This document shows positions 31,731 through 43,711 of a stretch of DNA of 64,000 nt, in pieces. Origin of the DNA: Diaporthe sp. PMI_573 (taxonomy: Eukaryota; Ascomycota; Sordariomycetes; Diaporthales; Diaporthaceae); the NCBI GenBank assembly GCA_021399435.1, contig JAJTUP010000149.1:1-64000 (forward strand). Direction: 5' to 3'. The notes beneath the pieces are model-generated. The model searched no databases, was not told where the DNA came from, and was given only the letters and a program-made list of their open reading frames with translations. The number at the start of each line of letters is the position of its first letter. The first letter of the stretch is position 1. The translations under genes were made by a program, and so were the position numbers.

Positions 31731-32079
31731 CTATAGGGTTTTGTAGACCAGTAGAAGCAAGCATTGCCTTTATAAATTACTCACGCTTCTTAATTACTTG
31801 TTTCCCTTTTTGCCTTCCCTCTAGTAATAGTATAGTCTAAGTGCTTATTGAGACTAGTAGCTAAGGTTAGTAAATTACTAGGCCACCGTTCCTTTTAGGC
31901 ACTTTTTGTATCTTTAAAAACCTCCCCTCTCTCTTATTAATTTCGTTTAACCTTTCCTTTCGATACTATCTCTCTACTATATTAAGTACCCTTATACTGC
32001 TCTGATTAGAACACCAAATAAACTGCTTATACCAAACTATATACCTATATCTCCCAACCTTTTTCTTTTGCCCCTCAAA
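31731..32079. other. Putative divergent promoter region
   Basis: AT-rich spacer of about 350 bases between the minus-strand protease-like gene and the plus-strand frame starting at 32080. The exact 5' end of the protease gene is uncertain, so part of this may be its N-terminus. Confidence 0.35.
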
Positions 32080-32622
32080 ATGTCTTCTTGCAGCCTATAA
32101 AATCTGGACAAGAAGGGTAAGGAAAAGGAGGAAAGCAAGAAAGAGCCTATATATCCTCTATATAAGGCTAACTGCCCTAAACTAATTATTAACTACAGCA
32201 TCTGCACTATCTTTATAGACTAGGGTGTACTCTTATAAAATGTTGTCTTTAAATCTAACCTCTATACTGCCTTTGCTTAAAACATTTTAATCTACACTCT
32301 TATCGGTCGCGGCGTAAACTAGTATATTGTATGGCTTTTATTAAAGCCTACTATTAAAAAGATCCTAATTAACCTCTTCCTCCTTTTTTTACTAAACGAG
32401 AATTGCAAGTTTCTATACAAGCACCTATAAATACTAATAGAGATAGATACTAATAAGATATTTGTCGAGAAGGTTAATAGTAAGCTGTATAGAAAGTATA
32501 TATCTAATATCTGCCAATTAGACAACAGATATTATAGACCTGCCCTCTTTGTTGCCTTTTTTAGTCATTAAAACGCTTCTCTCTATAATTACTGTCTTTT
32601 ATATATATCCCGGAACTTTAAC

Positions 32623-32627
32623 AATAG
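32623..32627. repeat. Left 5-bp target duplication AATAG of the gypsy element
   Basis: AATAG directly before the 5' LTR and again at 40373-40377 after the 3' LTR. Confidence 0.88.
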
Positions 32628-33102
32628 TGTCACGACCCTGACAGAAATAGGACCAACGGTTAGTTCTGCGAAGAAACAACCCTACTAGGCCAGCATACCG
32701 GCCAAACAAACGGCACAAGGGACCAAGCCACAGGTTATATAATCACTAATTAGATAAGGTAGGATTAATTGGAGCGACAATTAATCCCAGCAATCTAACA
32801 CTATGGAGCGCCAGAAGCAACTAGCGCTCTAGGCACTCTCCTATACTAAATCGCCAGGAGCAACTAGTGCTCCCGGCAAGCCTCACTAAAGAAATAGATA
32901 TATAAGAATACACTTGTTACCAGATAGCTAGATAGCATGAATAGTTCTTTAGCAGTTAATCTAAGTATTTACCCTCAAATAGCTTTTATTAGCTTGTAAT
33001 TATTATTAGAAACCCCATTACTTAATTACCCGCCTTATTATATATCTTAGATATAAACCCTAATCTACGGTTTAGAGGACCCAGGAAACCTTAATCATTA
33101 TA
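32628..33102 (+). repeat. 5' LTR of the gypsy element (475 bp)
   Basis: Starts TGTCACGACCCTGACAG and ends CATTATA, where the 3' LTR has ATTACA, so the original terminus was TG...CA. Same length as the 3' LTR. Confidence 0.92.
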
Positions 33103-33169
33103 TTTTAATTGCTCTTATTTATACATTATAATACAGACTTTAAGTAATATTATACGTGATATCTTTATA

Positions 33170-34290
33170 ATGTCTAGATTTGAAAACAATAACCCCTAGC
33201 AAAACCTTCTACAGGAATTAGACGACACTATTAATAGTAATACTAGTAATAATAACGACGGGATAACCAACAAATAACTCTAGAAATTAGTCAGTAAGGT
33301 TAATTGCCTCCGCACCCTTATAAATAGGCAGGCCAAACAGAATGAGGAAATAGAAAACCTTAAGAAGGAAGTTACTACCCTCCAAGCCGCCGCCGCTATT
33401 ATTAATACCTTAATCCCGACCAAGGAAAGCGTTAGGCTTAATAGCCTGACCCCTTATAATAGAACCCCGGGCTAGTTATAGCCTTACCTTATCTAAGTCA
33501 AGGCCTACCAGCGTTTTAACTATATAGACAGCTAAGCGGATGGAAAATAAATTATATACGTAGCCTTATTCCTTAAGGAAAGAGTGCTTGCCTAGTTTAA
33601 ATTATACCTTACCGATTTTATCAACGCCAAAAAATTTAAGAAATACAAGTAGGAGACTTAAAAGATATTTAGTAAATATGAAAACTATAAAAATACTCTC
33701 TAAGCTCTATTCTAGGACCCCGATGAGAAATAACAAGCTAAAAGAGAATTATTAAAACTATAATAAAAAGGCCCAGCCTCGGCCTATATAGTAGAATTTC
33801 AACAAATCTATGCCTAAATTAATTCTACTTACAATACCAAGATCTTTATATTCTACCAGAAACTAAAAAAAGAAGTAAAGAATAAGTTAGCTAGATATAA
33901 TAAACCTAATGACTTCCTATAGTATGTTAAACTAGCTATTAAACTTAACAACAGGCTCTACAAGAGACATTAGAACATACGTGGTATTAATCCCAGACCG
34001 TTCTAGTAAAGTAACTAAAGAAACAAGTCTAATACTGGAAAAAAATATAACTATAACAATCCAACCTAATGGGGATAATAATCGGGCCCTATAGAGCTTA
34101 ATGCTGCATAATAGAAAGATAAGAGAGACATTAAGTACTATAATTATAATAAGATGGGATACTTTACAAAAAAGTGCCACAGCTCTAAGAAAAATAAAGA
34201 TTAAAAGCCTGTACCTAAAGGCTCTAGACAAGCCAATATAATTATCCGTACTAGCAGACCACTATGCTTAAAAATATAATAGGCTATTAC
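33170..34290 (+). pseudogene. gypsy gag with CCHC zinc knuckle
   Basis: Readable through stops: an N-terminal acidic and coiled-coil-like region with LKKEVTTLQAAAA (about 33355-33400), a capsid-like region (YLIQVKAYQRFNYI near 33490; KYKQETQKIFSKYENYKN near 33640), and a zinc knuckle near 34135-34195 reading KYYNYNKMGYFTKKCH. Two of the knuckle Cys and the His position are Tyr here, which is what G-to-A and C-to-T changes would do to TGT and CAC. Confidence 0.75.
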
Positions 34291-37200
34291 CAAACAATAC
34301 TGCCGGTATAAAATAGAATAGCATAAACTATGCCTAGTATACCTAGACTAGGTAGCGGAAAATAGAAGAATCCTATTTAGCATTACCCCCTAAAACTTAC
34401 CTACCAACAACAAACAAAAAGGCAAGTTAAAAACAAAAGAAATAATCTAATAATAATTATTATAGCTAGTATATATAGAACTAGACAAGGCTAAAGAAAC
34501 TAAGAGGTACTTCTTACTTAGCTAGACAGCCTACTATAACAACAACTACACCATATATTTAAGCAACAAGGAAAGAGCCAACTAGTTTCCCAAGGGTATA
34601 AAATAACAGCATACCCTAGCTGTAGGAGGACAGAAGAAACTCCTATATGACTTAAGAAAAGAGCTAGTAGGGGAAATTCCCCAAGATTTACTTATACCTT
34701 AAGCACAGCAAAAAGACCCGCGGGCATATTTAAAAAGAGCACTCCTACTAGCCCCTAGAACTAACATTACAGAAGTACTAATTACAGGACGACCCCTTAA
34801 GCAAGTAATGCGAGAACCAAGGAAGGAGACCAAGAAGAATAGAGACATAGAGAGGATATTCTCTTGCCATAGTTACCATCCCAGTATCTCTTAGGCCTTA
34901 TATATTTACAACAAATATAGAATCTATATATAGAAGAAAGCAAGCCACAACTAATTCTCTTAGAGGTACTAAGGGTAGAACATCTGATAAACTTACAAAA
35001 GAGGCGACTTTAGGGAATAGGAACTTAAAAAACAACACAACAATATAAGCTATATAATATTTTAACTCAACCTATATACCCCCCTAGCATGCCTATATAA
35101 CCCTACCAGATAGCACATCTATAAGAACAAGAAATGTCAAGTATATATAGACGATAAGGTTAAAGAATAGTATTAACTATAGTAATAAGGATAAATCCTC
35201 AGCCATATAAAGCCTATAACGCAGGATAAAAGCATATAACAACTTATAGAAGACCTATAATAATTGTAGAGTATTATATAATAAAATATTAAAAGTATCG
35301 ACAAAATTCTAGGAAAAAATTACAGACAGCCAAAAAACTAGACAAGCTATTTATAAAACCTCAGATAGCAGGAGAAACACCTATAAGGTACTTATATACA
35401 ACAAATACTAATAACGACTATTAATATTTAAAGATTAAGGTAGAGCTTAGAGCCTACCAATACTATATACTTATTAACAATAGAGTATAGAGAAATTTTA
35501 TCTCCCTAAAAATAGTAAATAGATACTACCTTACACGGTACAAGAAAAAGGAACCCTATAGACTTAACGTAGTTAACGGTATAAAAGTTGCTTACAGAAA
35601 CGGCATTATTGATATAGAAACCAATCACCTCTAGGTCTAGATTTAGGACTATATTAAGCAACTCTTGTTTAATATTATTAAGACGGCAGATTATTAGTTA
35701 ATTCTAAGAATACCTTAGTTAAGGAAAAACAATCTTTAGATAGATTAGACCACTAGCTAGATTTACTAGGCAAACCCTATTAGCTTAGCAAAAGGAATAA
35801 TTATATACTATAAAGATAAGCAGAGCTTAGTCCCTAAAGACAGCACCCAAATATGCGTTTAAACAAGCCTAGCAACTATTTCTTAAAATAGAAAGAAGGA
35901 CTCAGTCTTTAGGCAGGCTTTAGAATAGCCCCTAAATAAGCCGGCACAGTAATAGCATAAACTAGGCAGTCTGCCGTAGACTAATAAGAAGAACTTACTG
36001 TTAAACTAAATATAATACAAATCTAATAAAAAAGGCGGTCTAATATAAACCGATACAAGAAAACAATAAATTATACTTATAGCATAAGAATATATTAAGA
36101 AAATCCAACAAGCATTAAGACAGATACAAGAGATTTAGTACATATAATATAAAACAATACTTATAGTTATAGTTACTTTACCTACAAGAACCTTACAATA
36201 AGTACTAAAGGCCTAAAGGATTAACTTAGTAAAACAAGTTAAGCCTATTCTCTAACAATTTATTACCTATCTATAGACAGCTAAGGTAGCAGAGAAGGAT
36301 CCTTAAAAGTTTATACCCTAGAAATACTGTAAGTACTTAAAGCTATTTTTAGTAATACTTAACACTAGACTACCTAAATATAATAACTAGAATTATAAAA
36401 TACCCCTAGAATCTAGAAAGATACCTAAATTCTCTAAAATCTACGGACTTAACGAAATATAACTTAAGATACTTAGGGAGAATCTTAACGAGAACCTAGA
36501 AAAAGGTTATATTTAACTATCTACTTTACCTATAAAATATCTAATCCTCTTTATACTAAATAAAAACGGGAAACTATAACTTTATGTAGACTATTGCTAA
36601 CTAAATAATATTACTATTAAAAACTGCTACCCGCTATCTTTAATTAAGAAACTACAAGACTAACTATAAGAAACTTAATACTTTATAGCTTTAGACCTTA
36701 AGGAAGCCTACAACCTTATTAAAATAAAAAAAGATAAAAAATAGAAAACAGTATTCTAAATATATTATAGATATTTTAAATACCTGGTTATACTATTTAG
36801 ATTAACTAATATACTAGCATTGTTCTAAGCTATAATTAATTATATTCTTAGAGAGTATTTAGATATCTTTATAGTTATATATCTAAATAACATTCTTATC
36901 TACTTTAAAATGCTTAAAGAATATAAGGAACATATATATAAGGTATTATAAAAGCTTTAAGACGTAAAGCTTCTAGTTAAACTAGAGAAAAGCAAGTTCT
37001 ATACCAAGAAAGTTAACTATCTTAAATATACTATTTGACCTAAATAAATTATAATACAAGTATTTAAGATTAAAGCCATTAAATACTGGCCTATACCTAT
37101 AAATGTTAAGAAAGTTTAAGGATTTCTTAAATATATTAACTTTTATAGATAATTTATTAAAAATTATAAAAGACTTATAAAACCCCTTATAGACCTTACC

Positions 37201-39870
37201 AAGAAGGATAAAGAATTCTAATAAACACTAAAAGCCTAAGACACTTTAATATAATAACCTAGAAAATTCTAGAAGAACTAATACTAGTTAAAGCAGACCC
37301 TAATAAGGTCTATAAAGTTAAGACTGATGCCTTAGACTTTGTAATAAAAAGATAACTAGATTAATAAGATAATTAAGGCAAACTATACCCTATCGTATTT
37401 TTTTTAAAAAAAGCTTAATAGCCCAGAGCTTAATTATCCTATATATAATAAGGAACTTATGGTAATAATTAAAGTATTTAAGAAATAGTAACATTATCTT
37501 ATAGGAGCCAAGTACTAAATTTAAGTCTACACTAACTATAAGAACCTTATATACTTTATAATAACTAAAGAACTTAATAAGTACTAGATTAGATAGGCAA
37601 AGTTCTTATTATAATTTAACCTTAGGATTACCTACTATAAAGAATCTAAGAACGGGTAAGTAGACATACTTAGCAGATAGCTAGACTACCTATAGGAGGT
37701 TCTACTAAAAATATAGAATATCTTCTAAGTTACCCCTAACAGAGACTTATTGTAGAAACTCTAACAACTAGCAATAATACTCTAAGCCAAGGTTAACTTT
37801 AGCTAGAAAAACAAGCTTAAGGTAGTCTATTAAAATGGACCCTTAAAAGCCAAGAGATAAATAGTAGAAGATAATAGAATATTATATTAAGAAAGACAAC
37901 TCTTTATACCTATAGACCTATAAAAAAAACTTATTAAATAAATCTATAAAGCCCTAGTATATAGATACTAAGGAATTACGGTAATAATTAAAAGAATCAA
38001 ATAATACTACTACTTTCCAGAAATAAAGAAGGAAATCTAGACAGTTATCTAGAATTATAATATATATTATAAGAGTAAGACCGTAAGGTATAAACCTTAT
38101 AGCCTGATATAACCTCTACTAGTACCTAATAGACTATAGTAATCTATTAGCTTAGACTTTATCGTTAAGCTACTACTTTTAAAGAAACTAATAATAGGAG
38201 CCTAGTATAACAGCATCCTGGTTATTATCGACAGATTTATAAAGTACTCCTACTTCCTACTATACAAGGAAGTAAGTAATGTAGACAATCTTATATATAC
38301 TTTCCTATAGGTAATTATTAGTAACTATGGTATACTATAGAAAATAGTATTAGATAGAGGAATAGTGTTTACCTCTAACTTTTGGTAATTACTTATAAGA
38401 CAACTCGGCATAAAATCAAAGCTATCTATAGCTTTTTACCCTTAGATAGATAGATAAACTAAAAGACTAAACTAGATTCTAGAACAGTACTTTTATAGTT
38501 ATATTAACTATAAACAAGATAACTAGATACAGCTACTACCTATAGTATAGTTTGCCTATAATAGTATAGATATAGATATTATAAAGGTTTCACCCTTCTA
38601 TACAAACTATAGCTATAAACTAGAAGCTTATAGAGAACCAATCTCCGGGCTAGAAGCATAATTAGCCATAAAAAGGGTAACTAAAATTTAGAATCTTTAG
38701 AAAAAGCTTTAATAAAAACTACTCTTTATATAAAAATAAATAACAATCTATACTAACAGAAAAAGGTTAAAGAGACTAACCTTAGAGGAGGAGAATAAAG
38801 TCTACCTACTCTAGAAAAATATTAAAACTAAATAACCAAGTAACAAACTAGACTACAAAAAGATTAGACTATTTAAAATCAAGAAAAAACTATTAAATAC
38901 TAACTTTAGACTCTTATTACTAATAAAAATATAGATATACCTGATCTTCTATATATTACTCTTAAAATCGGCACCAGCTAATATATAGCTTAAAATATAG
39001 ATTAAACTTGATAATAATAAAAGAGAATAGAAAATAGAAAAGATCCTTAATTCTAGAATATATAATGCTGATACTAAATACCTGGTTAAATAAAAGAACT
39101 ATAATAATAAAAACAATATCTAGAAACTCTTTAAGAACCTAATAAATTACCAATAGACACTACAAGACTTTTAAGGTCAATAAGAAAATTAGTAAGGACC
39201 CCTAGACCGTCTAGATCTAAACCTAGGAAATGCCAATTAAAGATTCCCGCAGCTCTAAAGAACTATATATTAGTAGTAACCCAAGCCTCTTCTTTCTAAT
39301 AATAATGCTCCAACTTAATATCCTCCTCGTCTAACAATTAGATACCATAATAAAATAACTTAGAAAATTACTCCTTAGCTTAATACTTTTAGCAGCATAA
39401 ACAAGCCAAGCAGCCTACAGTAGTTTACAGCTTTATCTAAAGCAAAAACAACTCCTCCTTAGTATTAATTTCTTCCTTCTCCAAACGCTCTTACTCAGAC
39501 AGTAAGCATTTTACTACAAAAGTCAGCAAAAAACTCAAATAGGAAAGAAAAAGAAACCTACAGAAAGCAGCCACATTATTCCCATTACAAGACTTCCTAA
39601 AACAAACATACTCGCCATACTATAAGAACTTAGGGGCAAAACAGCAAGCATAATTTGCCTTAAAACAACAAGAACAAGGCATAGTCTTAAAAACAACACC
39701 TTTCTAGTCAATAAGGTTAGTAAGAGCGGCTCGTTTATCAGACTTCTTTTAAGTCTTTTCGACCCAACCTCAAGTAATATACAATAACATGGCAGGAATA
39801 GAAATACGCAAAGGAAAGCATAGAAAACACAAAAGAAATAGAATAAGAAACTCACTCTAATCTTTAGGGA
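34291..39870 (+). pseudogene. gypsy pol: protease, reverse transcriptase, RNase H, integrase
   Basis: The protease region near 35455-35730 has NFISLKIVNRYYLTRY and ADYQLILRIP. The reverse transcriptase (about 36400-37060) has GKLRLCVDY-like, FTALDLKEAYNLIRIK and KLLVKLEKSKFYTKKVNYL segments. Its YxDD motif near 36880 reads YLNNILI, so both catalytic aspartates are Asn, again G-to-A. RNase H follows around 37290-37700. The integrase (about 37950-38700) contains a zinc-binding-like remnant and SISLDFIVKLLLLKKL. The C-terminal tail to about 39870 is charged and unassigned. Dozens of TAA/TAG interrupt it. Confidence 0.85.
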
Positions 39871-39878
39871 CAAAGATA

Positions 39879-39893
39879 CAAGGAAGGAGGGGA
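39879..39893 (+). other. Polypurine tract of the gypsy element
   Basis: AAGGAAGGAGGGGAA lies directly before the 3' LTR, the standard position for the plus-strand primer. Confidence 0.75.
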
Positions 39894-39897
39894 ATAA

Positions 39898-40372
39898 TAT
39901 TATAACTCTAACAGAAATAAAACTAACGGTTAATTCTACAAAGAAACAACCCTACTAGGCCAGCATATCGGCCAAATAAATGGCATAAGGAACCAAGCTA
40001 CAAGTTATATAATCAACAATTAGATAAGGCAGGATTAATTAAAGCAATAATTGATCCCAGCGATCCAATACTATAGAGCGCCAGGAGCGACTAGCGCTTT
40101 AGGCGCTCTCCTATACTAGATCGCCAAAAGCAACCAGCGCTTCCAGCAAGCCTTACTAAAGAGATAGACATATAAGGACACACTTGTTACTAGACAGCTA
40201 GATAGCATAGACAGCTCTTTAGTAATTAATCTAAGTATTTACCCTTAAATAACTTTTATTAGCTTGTAATTATTATTAGAAACCCTATTACTTAATTACC
40301 CGCCTTATTACATATCTTAGACATAAACTCTAATCTACGGTTTAGAGGACCCAGGAAACCTTAATTATTACA
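39898..40372 (+). repeat. 3' LTR of the gypsy element (475 bp)
   Basis: The first 17 bases pair with the 5' LTR start with only transitions, and the end reads ATTACA followed by AATAG. Confidence 0.92.
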
Positions 40373-40696
40373 AATAGGGTTTTTATTATAGTCCCGTTTT
40401 TTAAGTACTAAAGTATCCCTGGTTTCAAGAAAAATGCCTATACTAACTGCCTCTATTATGTTAAAGGCGGCAGCTATACCTTTAATAAAGACTTCTATAT
40501 TCCTACTATTGAGGCCGCCACTACTCTATTTAATTACAAATTTGAGGGAGCTCCCCAATTAGAGCTTATCTTAGAAAGATATACCCAAGTTAACAAGGAA
40601 TTTGACTTTAATACTGCAAGAAAGGAAGTAATTAGTAAGGTAAAGAGTTTTAGGCCTAGGCCTAAAAAGCCAAAGCCTGAAAAGAAGAGATCTTAA

Positions 40697-42269
40697 GAGT
40701 GATCGGGAAAAGAATTAAGGTAAAAGGTTATATAGGGTAACAAACATTAGATTTACAGAACCACTACTCTCTATTCTCGCAATAAGTAATTAATTTTTAT
40801 ATTTTAAACTTTATATATTATATAATGCTAAAATGAATGTATACTAGGCTTTAATTAGAGCAAGTTAAAGGTTGTAAGGCAATAAACAAAAAAAAAGAAG
40901 CCCCTAAAAAAAAGCAATATAGAATAGGCAAGGAGTATAGAAAAAAGAGCGGTCTATACTAGACTGCTTTATTTTCTTTATCAGACTTAGTTATTACAGC
41001 TAGTTACTTTAAGTAGCTTAATAAGACTAGTAGGCAAACCTATAGTACTTTAATACAGTGTGTAGTATGTTGTAAACAGGAGAAACCCCCCCTTTTAAGA
41101 TAATGAAATAAAGGTAAATATAAAATAGAAGAAAAGCAAAGAATTTATAAGATTAATTAATGGTCTAATCAGCAAGAGTTATTTATTCCAACTATTAAAA
41201 TGTCAATATACTAGTTAAATTATAGTAGTTAGTAAGATAGCTGCTATATTTAAGATCTTATTATAATGCCGAAATATTAAGACAAGGTTTCTAAGTCTTT
41301 AGAGGAGGACATAGAAATAGGTTCCATTAATTATAAGATATCTATAGATATCTATTAAGGGAAAATATCTAAAAAGTCTTAATACTAATTAGAGTCTCCT
41401 TTATTATCCTTAATCTCTATATCTATAATAGACAAGAATGGGTCTAGAAAAATATTATACAGTTATATTTGCTAGAGCTTGTGGCCTATAGTTTCTATCT
41501 TAGGCAGGTTTTCTGTCTATAGTAATAATATTTCTGGCTCCTAAATTTTATTATATTTAACAAACTTCTTTAGCCTTTAAAGTAAATATATCTTACTAAC
41601 TTTAGCTCTATTTAGTGTTTAAAGCTTGTATATATTGCTTGGGAAAATAGAGTCGATAATATATAGACTAAACCACCAGTATATTAACTTTCTAAACAAT
41701 AAGTAATTAGTTTTCCTTTACTTATTAATAACAAGAATAAAGTTGTCTTCCTTTAAGAGTATTAGTCTTGAAAACCTATAGTAAGTATCTCTGGTAGCTG
41801 CTTGTTGCCTGAATTTAGTAATAGATTCTTGCACTAGTTCTATATCTTTGGCTAGATTGAGAAGAGACCTAAGGCAATAGTGTAAAGCTTCTTAAGGCAA
41901 TATATGGGGCTTTTATACTTGTACTCTCTAGGTTAGAATGTTGGTTTCTATTGGGATAACCGGGTTATATCCATAAAGGAGATAGAATAGGCTCTTTTTA
42001 TATAAATGCCTTAACAATATATAATTAAAAAAGAGGGTATATAGAAGAATATATCTTTATTCTTTTGTACTGTCTTTTATTATCTTGGTTAACGCGGCTA
42101 TAAGAGTAAAATGTCTGTATTTAATAATTTTGTTTACTTATAGGTTATATGCCGAGAGAAGAATCTATCTGACTCTAATTAGTTAAAGATACTGTATAAA
42201 TTCCTTTATATTTTCTCTGCCTTTATTAACAATAGCTTTAAAAGGTAGTCTCTATTTAAGTAAGATATG
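40697..42269. other. AT-rich island segment, nothing recognised
   Basis: Dense TpA with short coding-like scraps (for example QCVVCCKQEK near 41055 on the plus strand). No family could be assigned. Confidence 0.4.
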
Positions 42270-43711
42270 CTAGATGAAAAACCTCTTTATATTTTTAGCG
42301 TTAGTAATTTTAAGAAGTATAGCTTTAATGCAAGCAACTGCCCTCGCCGGGCAGCCCCATCTCCCCGCGCCAAAGACGAGATCCGTCTGCTTGCACATTA
42401 GGCTCCTCGTCTTCCTGTCGGCCTCAAGCCAACGCTCTGGCCAGAAGACATCAGCGTCTGTGCCAAAGAGGGAGACATTGTGCGCTATATCCCAGGTGCT
42501 GTGTCTAATCCTTGTCCCTGGCGGGATAAACTGGCTGTTAAATGTGTCTCCCTTAGGGCCGACTTGCTTTATGATGAGTCTACCAAAGGGAGGGTTTACC
42601 CTGAGGCCCTTGGTGACAACCGTATCTAGGTAAAGGAGCTTTGTTGCCTCCTTATCTGTCAAAGGCTGAGAGATTAACCCTTTGGCAGCAGCACGGTTAA
42701 GTTTGTTTTGAAGCTCTGAGGCAACGCTTGGGCTGGCTGTGATGTGTGATATAGTTATCTTGATTGTATTAGCCGTTGTATCTAAGCCGGCGATAAGTGG
42801 GAATATGATCTTAGACTCTGCCAAGCAATGGTCTAGGCCATGATTTAAAAATAATCTCTAGCATTTAAGTAAGCTATTGCCTGATGGTAAGGCCAATTAT
42901 AATAGCTTACTAAGAGGTCTTGTTGATTTTTTGCATCTGGCCCCATCCGGCTAGCGACAAGTTTTCTGGCTATCCCTATGAGGTACCCAATACCCTAGCT
43001 GTCTGTTGGCCTTAGCCCAACAAGCTTAAGTAATATGTTTGAAAAGAAGATTCTCTAGAGAGGCGGAATGTCTGTGAATACTTGGATCCAATCTAAAGCC
43101 AGCTTTATAACGGTAACAATACTACAAACGTCCTTATTTGTCTTGAGCAGGCCTAGGGGCTTGCCAAACGCCAATTTAGACTTGGCATTATGGGCATAGA
43201 AGTCTGTAAGTCTTCTGAAGTTGACTGGATTTGCTGACTCATCAGAGAGGTACTTACGCTTAATTAAGCTGACCAAGGCCTGGATCTGGGAGTTGAGGTT
43301 AGACTTAAGGTTTAGGATGTCTCTGCCTATGTAGCCGGCGGCTAGCTTTAATTGGAGGGACATATGGGCATGCTTTCCTATGATACTGCCTATTATGTTG
43401 TGATAAGGGTTGAGCCTTGTTGCCTTGTACTAGCTGCTCCGCTTGTAGGTTGTACGGGCTGTAGACATTTGGTGTAGGTAGTCGGGATTGGACGCCAGTA
43501 GATTATTGGGACTAATTCTAACTATGGAGCCATATTTCTTTGAGAGTTTAAAGTACTCTAGGTAGGAGCGGCCAGAAAGGCGGATCTGCAATATTGGAAG
43601 GTATGATATAGAGGCGAAAAAGGGGCCGGAGAAAGCTGACAGCCGACTTCTTGTCCGGAATCTGGTAATTAACAGGTATAGTATAATAAAGAAGAGGAAG
43701 ATAAGGCCCAT
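42270..43711 (-). pseudogene. Cytochrome P450 monooxygenase, inactivated
   Basis: About 480 codons of minus-strand sequence cover a whole microsomal P450. The N-terminal membrane anchor MGLIFLFFIILYLLI starts at 43711. A KYGSIVRISPNNLLASNPDY block follows (43570-43470), then an alpha-helical middle to 43055. The I-helix oxygen-binding motif AGLDTTAN is near 42785. The K-helix ExxR appears as KGLR (Glu replaced by Lys), a PERW motif is present, and the heme loop FGAGRWGCPARA keeps its cysteine. Defects: TAG at 43430, TAG at 43055, at least one frameshift between 43055 and 42830, and the ExxR change. This GC-balanced segment lies in a much more AT-rich island. It resembles fungal P450s of secondary or detoxifying metabolism, but the subfamily is not assignable by eye. 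Confidence 0.88.

Larger units (their letters stand above)
32628..40372 (+). mobile_element. Complete Ty3/gypsy LTR retrotransposon, 7745 bp, RIP-degraded
   Basis: Two 475-bp LTRs (32628-33102 and 39898-40372) flank an internal region and the whole is bracketed by AATAG. Internal order on the plus strand: gag, CCHC zinc knuckle, protease, reverse transcriptase, RNase H, integrase, then a tail and a purine-rich tract at 39879-39893. Protease before RT and integrase after RNase H define the Ty3/gypsy order. Coding frames are shot through with TAA/TAG and a few shifts. The LTRs differ from each other almost only by transitions, with the derived state in either copy, so both were mutated after insertion. 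Confidence 0.93.
32080..40696 (+). pseudogene. Unknown 288-codon protein gene split by the gypsy insertion
   Basis: Part 1 is 32080-32627 and part 2 is 40378-40696. Removing the Ty3/gypsy element and one AATAG copy joins them exactly in frame (548 + 319 = 867 bases, 289 codons including the stop). Stops in the joined frame are TAA or TAG, as expected of RIP of Gln codons. The N-terminus is charged (NLDKKGKEKEESKKEP), the middle mixed with aromatic segments, and the C-terminus reads LNYKFEG-type sequence, then LERYTQVNKEFDF and a basic RPRPKKPKPEKKRS tail. I recognise no family. It is divergent from the Ulp1-like gene and may belong to the same mobile unit. Confidence 0.55.

Noticed and set aside
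39535..39873. A 112-codon minus-strand frame with hydrophobic segments
   Set aside because: It lies within the gypsy element opposite a purine-rich tail; AT-rich purine tracts give such frames by chance.
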